This document shows, one piece after another, positions 62,254 through 64,000 of a stretch of DNA of 64,000 bases. How positions within the stretch are numbered: position 1 is the stretch's first letter; every line of letters starts with the position of its first letter. The stretch is taken from contig NZ_JAADJV010000003.1 of the NCBI RefSeq assembly GCF_011684115.1, forward strand, positions 495,711 through 559,710. The letters run 5' to 3'. A model generated the notes under the pieces. The model ran no database searches. It saw nothing but the letters and a program-made list of their open reading frames with translations, and was not told the DNA's origin. Source of the DNA: Rahnella aceris. GTDB taxonomy: Bacteria > Pseudomonadota > Gammaproteobacteria > Enterobacterales > Enterobacteriaceae. Both the position numbers and the translations under genes were made by a program.

Positions 62254-63024
62254 TTGAATTTTTTAAATAAGAATTATGCGGTTATATCCTTTATCGTGCT
62301 GCTTTATGGCTGTGATAACACTCCCGACCGCACTCTGTCTCCACCTCAGAATGCAAAGTGGATCGACGTGGTCTTCACGCTTCCGGCAGATACCGTTCTT
62401 TTACCAATGGAAGTTCTTTACCGTTCAGATAAGTGTAAAACAGTGCGTTATAACTCGAGTAATGAACCTCATGATATTCCCGGTTATAACGATTTCGAGA
62501 AGCCATTCGGTCAGCAAGGAAGCAGTAATATCTGGCGGGCACATATCGCCATTGATGGCGGCGGAAAATGCCAGTGGCAGCTTAATTCTATCAAGGTCAG
62601 TTTTAGGATTGCTGATAATAATCCTCTGGTGCAGGGGAAAAAGGGGTTTGCGACCAATTATATCTTTGACTTTGATGATTATGGATTCAGTGATGGCTAC
62701 GGTACAGGTAGGGCAATCATGGTCAGTGGAAATCTTGAATTGAAAACAGATTTTTTCCCTATGGTTATTATAAATCAAATGTTCAATCAAACATCTATTG
62801 AGATGTTTGGTGGTGACACAAATTATGACAGATGGAGCCGACGTTACAAACTTCAAGATACTCAGAAAATAGCCATTGAACCGATATTACACTCTCAGAA
62901 AGAGGTATTACTACAGGGTGATGAAGAACGTGGAGTCGGGATGATGATCACTTATCCCAATGGAAGCATTGAGCATGTACGCAAGATAAAGCCTGATTAT
63001 GAAAAGCTACTATCAATGAAATAG
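62254..63024 (+). CDS. Immunity-type lipoprotein, copy 2
   Basis: 256 residues, TTG start, lipobox LLYGCDN. The N-terminal half differs widely from copies 1 and 3 (LPADTVLLPMEVLYRSDKCKTVRYN), while the last ~100 residues are identical to copy 1 except for one Ile/Thr change. About five base differences over some 300 bp in that half, by my reading. This mosaic pattern points to recombination between copies. Confidence 0.75.
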   Translation: MNFLNKNYAVISFIVLLYGCDNTPDRTLSPPQNAKWIDVVFTLPADTVLLPMEVLYRSDKCKTVRYNSSNEPHDIPGYNDFEKPFGQQGSSNIWRAHIAIDGGGKCQWQLNSIKVSFRIADNNPLVQGKKGFATNYIFDFDDYGFSDGYGTGRAIMVSGNLELKTDFFPMVIINQMFNQTSIEMFGGDTNYDRWSRRYKLQDTQKIAIEPILHSQKEVLLQGDEERGVGMMITYPNGSIEHVRKIKPDYEKLLSMK

Positions 63025-63065
63025 AAAAGGAATTATTTCATTTTACATTTTCAAGGAGGAAAAAG

Positions 63066-63836
63066 TTGAATTTTCTAAATAAAACAGCCCTGTTGCTGCC
63101 GACAGTATTTTTGCTTTCCGCCTGTTATGGCAAAACAGATCAGACGCTGTCACCGCCGGAAAATGCCCGGCGAGTAACCATAGCCGTCAGGGGTCCTGAG
63201 GGCATTACACTGTTGCCATTGCAAATGCTTTACCGTTCTGAACGGTGCAAGACTAAAAGCTATAACTCGAATAATGAAGCCTATGAAATTCGCGGATATA
63301 ACGGTTTTATGCAGGCATTCAACCCGCAGGTAAACAGTGATATCAGACAGCAGCGGATTGCCATTGATGGCGGCGGGCCATGTCAGTGGCAGCTTAATTC
63401 CATTAAAGTCAGCTTTAAGATTGCTGATGGCAATCCTCTCGTTAAAGGAAAAGAGGTTTTCGCTACTAATTATATCTTCGATTTTGATGATTATGGATTT
63501 AGCGATGGTTATGGTACCGGTAAAGCGAAGGAAGCCAGGGGTAATCTTCATTTAAAAACGGACTTTTTTCCGGTGGCGACTCATCTGGATGAGAATGATA
63601 TTAGCCTGGAGTTTTTTGGCGGTGAAACAGGATATGAAAAATGGAGAAGGCGATATAAGCTCCATGATACGCAGAAAATATTTATTGAACCGAATATTCA
63701 TTTAACAAAAGTTGTTACGCTCATTCCGCCTGAACAAAAAGAGGATAGAGATTTTTCAGCGATTTATCCTGATGGGAGTACCGAAAAAATTCCGTATATT
63801 TATCCTAATTACGAAAAACTGCTATCCATGAAATAA
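63066..63836 (+). CDS. Immunity-type lipoprotein, copy 3
   Basis: 256 residues, TTG start, lipobox LLSACYG. Its first ~118 residues match copy 1 with six changes by my count, but its last ~95 residues (KTDFFPVATHLDENDISLEFFGGETGYEKWRRR... as key stretches FFGGETGYEKW and PEQKEDRDFSAIYP) have diverged. Shared core IDGGGPCQWQLNSIKVSFKI is kept, with two Cys residues that can form a disulfide. Confidence 0.75.
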   Translation: MNFLNKTALLLPTVFLLSACYGKTDQTLSPPENARRVTIAVRGPEGITLLPLQMLYRSERCKTKSYNSNNEAYEIRGYNGFMQAFNPQVNSDIRQQRIAIDGGGPCQWQLNSIKVSFKIADGNPLVKGKEVFATNYIFDFDDYGFSDGYGTGKAKEARGNLHLKTDFFPVATHLDENDISLEFFGGETGYEKWRRRYKLHDTQKIFIEPNIHLTKVVTLIPPEQKEDRDFSAIYPDGSTEKIPYIYPNYEKLLSMK

Positions 63837-63873
63837 CGAAGTCATTATGAAGTTACCTTCAGGGAGGAAGAAG

Positions 63874-64000
63874 TTGAATTTTCTAAATAAAACAGCCCTG
63901 TTGCTGCCGACAGTATTTTTGCTTTCCGCCTGTTATGGCAAAACAGATCAGACGCTGTCACCGCCGGAAAATGCCCGGCGAGTAACCATAGCCGTCAGGG
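63874..64000 (+). CDS. Immunity-type lipoprotein, copy 4 (cut by window end)
   Basis: Only the first 42 codons are visible. TTG start, GGGAGGAAGAAG upstream, signal peptide and lipobox LLSACYG as in copies 1 and 3; the sequence is nearly identical to copy 3. The gene continues past base 64000. Confidence 0.7.
   Translation, partial: MNFLNKTALLLPTVFLLSACYGKTDQTLSPPENARRVTIAVR

Larger units (their letters stand above)
61431..64000 (+). repeat. Tandem array of ~811-base gene-sized direct repeats
   Basis: Four units, each starting with GGAGGAARAAGTTGAATTTT at 61432, 62243, 63055 and 63863. Successive spacing is 811-812 bases. The first unit start doubles as the 3' end of the lipase gene. Confidence 0.8.

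Noticed and set aside
61443..64000. Possible CRISPR-like or phage repeat array
   Set aside because: The repeat unit is a whole lipoprotein gene of about 811 bases with intact frames, so it is a gene-duplication array.

Overview
The window looks like an enterobacterial chromosome, most likely Yersiniaceae (Rahnella / Ewingella / Serratia-like). OsmC, TehB, a YodC-like protein and a BluF/YmgB light-response locus are close to their E. coli counterparts. The PQQ glucose dehydrogenase and the flavoprotein-cytochrome gluconate dehydrogenase are typical of direct periplasmic glucose oxidisers. The genus is an inference; no rRNA or tRNA gene is present.

Layout. 1-1.8 kb: 3' end of a flavoprotein dehydrogenase gene and its tri-haem cytochrome c subunit. 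1.9-5.3 kb: SnoaL-like protein and MFS pump divergent from a LysR regulator, then a GNAT acetyltransferase. 5.4-8.2 kb: four YmgB/AriR-type genes facing a BLUF-EAL photoreceptor. 8.4-15.2 kb: housekeeping and stress genes (tehB, a DUF883 protein, a toxin-antitoxin pair, osmC, a YodC-like protein, a lipoprotein, an orphan MetQ/NlpA lipoprotein, MFS and SMR pumps).

15.5-47.0 kb: an unusual biosynthetic gene cluster with no multimodular PKS or NRPS. It is built only from stand-alone proteins: three carrier proteins, a PLP decarboxylase, six KAS III-like proteins (two catalytic/degenerate pairs resembling PqsC/PqsB), an acyl/AMP ligase, two DltA-like adenylating enzymes, two acyl-CoA dehydrogenases plus one C-terminal-only homologue, a VOC protein, two alpha/beta hydrolases, a P450, a luciferase-like monooxygenase and an Sfp-type PPTase. 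Export and control are built in: a MacA/MacB-like ABC system, a MATE pump, an NtrY/NtrC-like two-component pair and an AraC-type regulator. A near-consensus sigma-54 promoter precedes the export/regulator operon. Related TCCCA/TGGGA inverted repeats lie in both intergenic regions upstream of the leftward operons, so the cluster is probably controlled as a unit. The product cannot be named; an amino-acid-derived, oxidatively tailored small acyl compound is the most that can be inferred.

47.1-56.3 kb: a seven-gene leftward operon (peptide-type ABC importer, two nucleoside hydrolases, a DapA-family aldolase) with a divergent LysR regulator, suggesting uptake and breakdown of a nucleoside- or sugar-linked substrate. 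56.3-59.2 kb: structured leader region and the PQQ glucose dehydrogenase gene. 59.4-64 kb: a probable type VI lipase effector followed by four tandem, mosaic immunity-type lipoprotein genes, the last cut by the window end.
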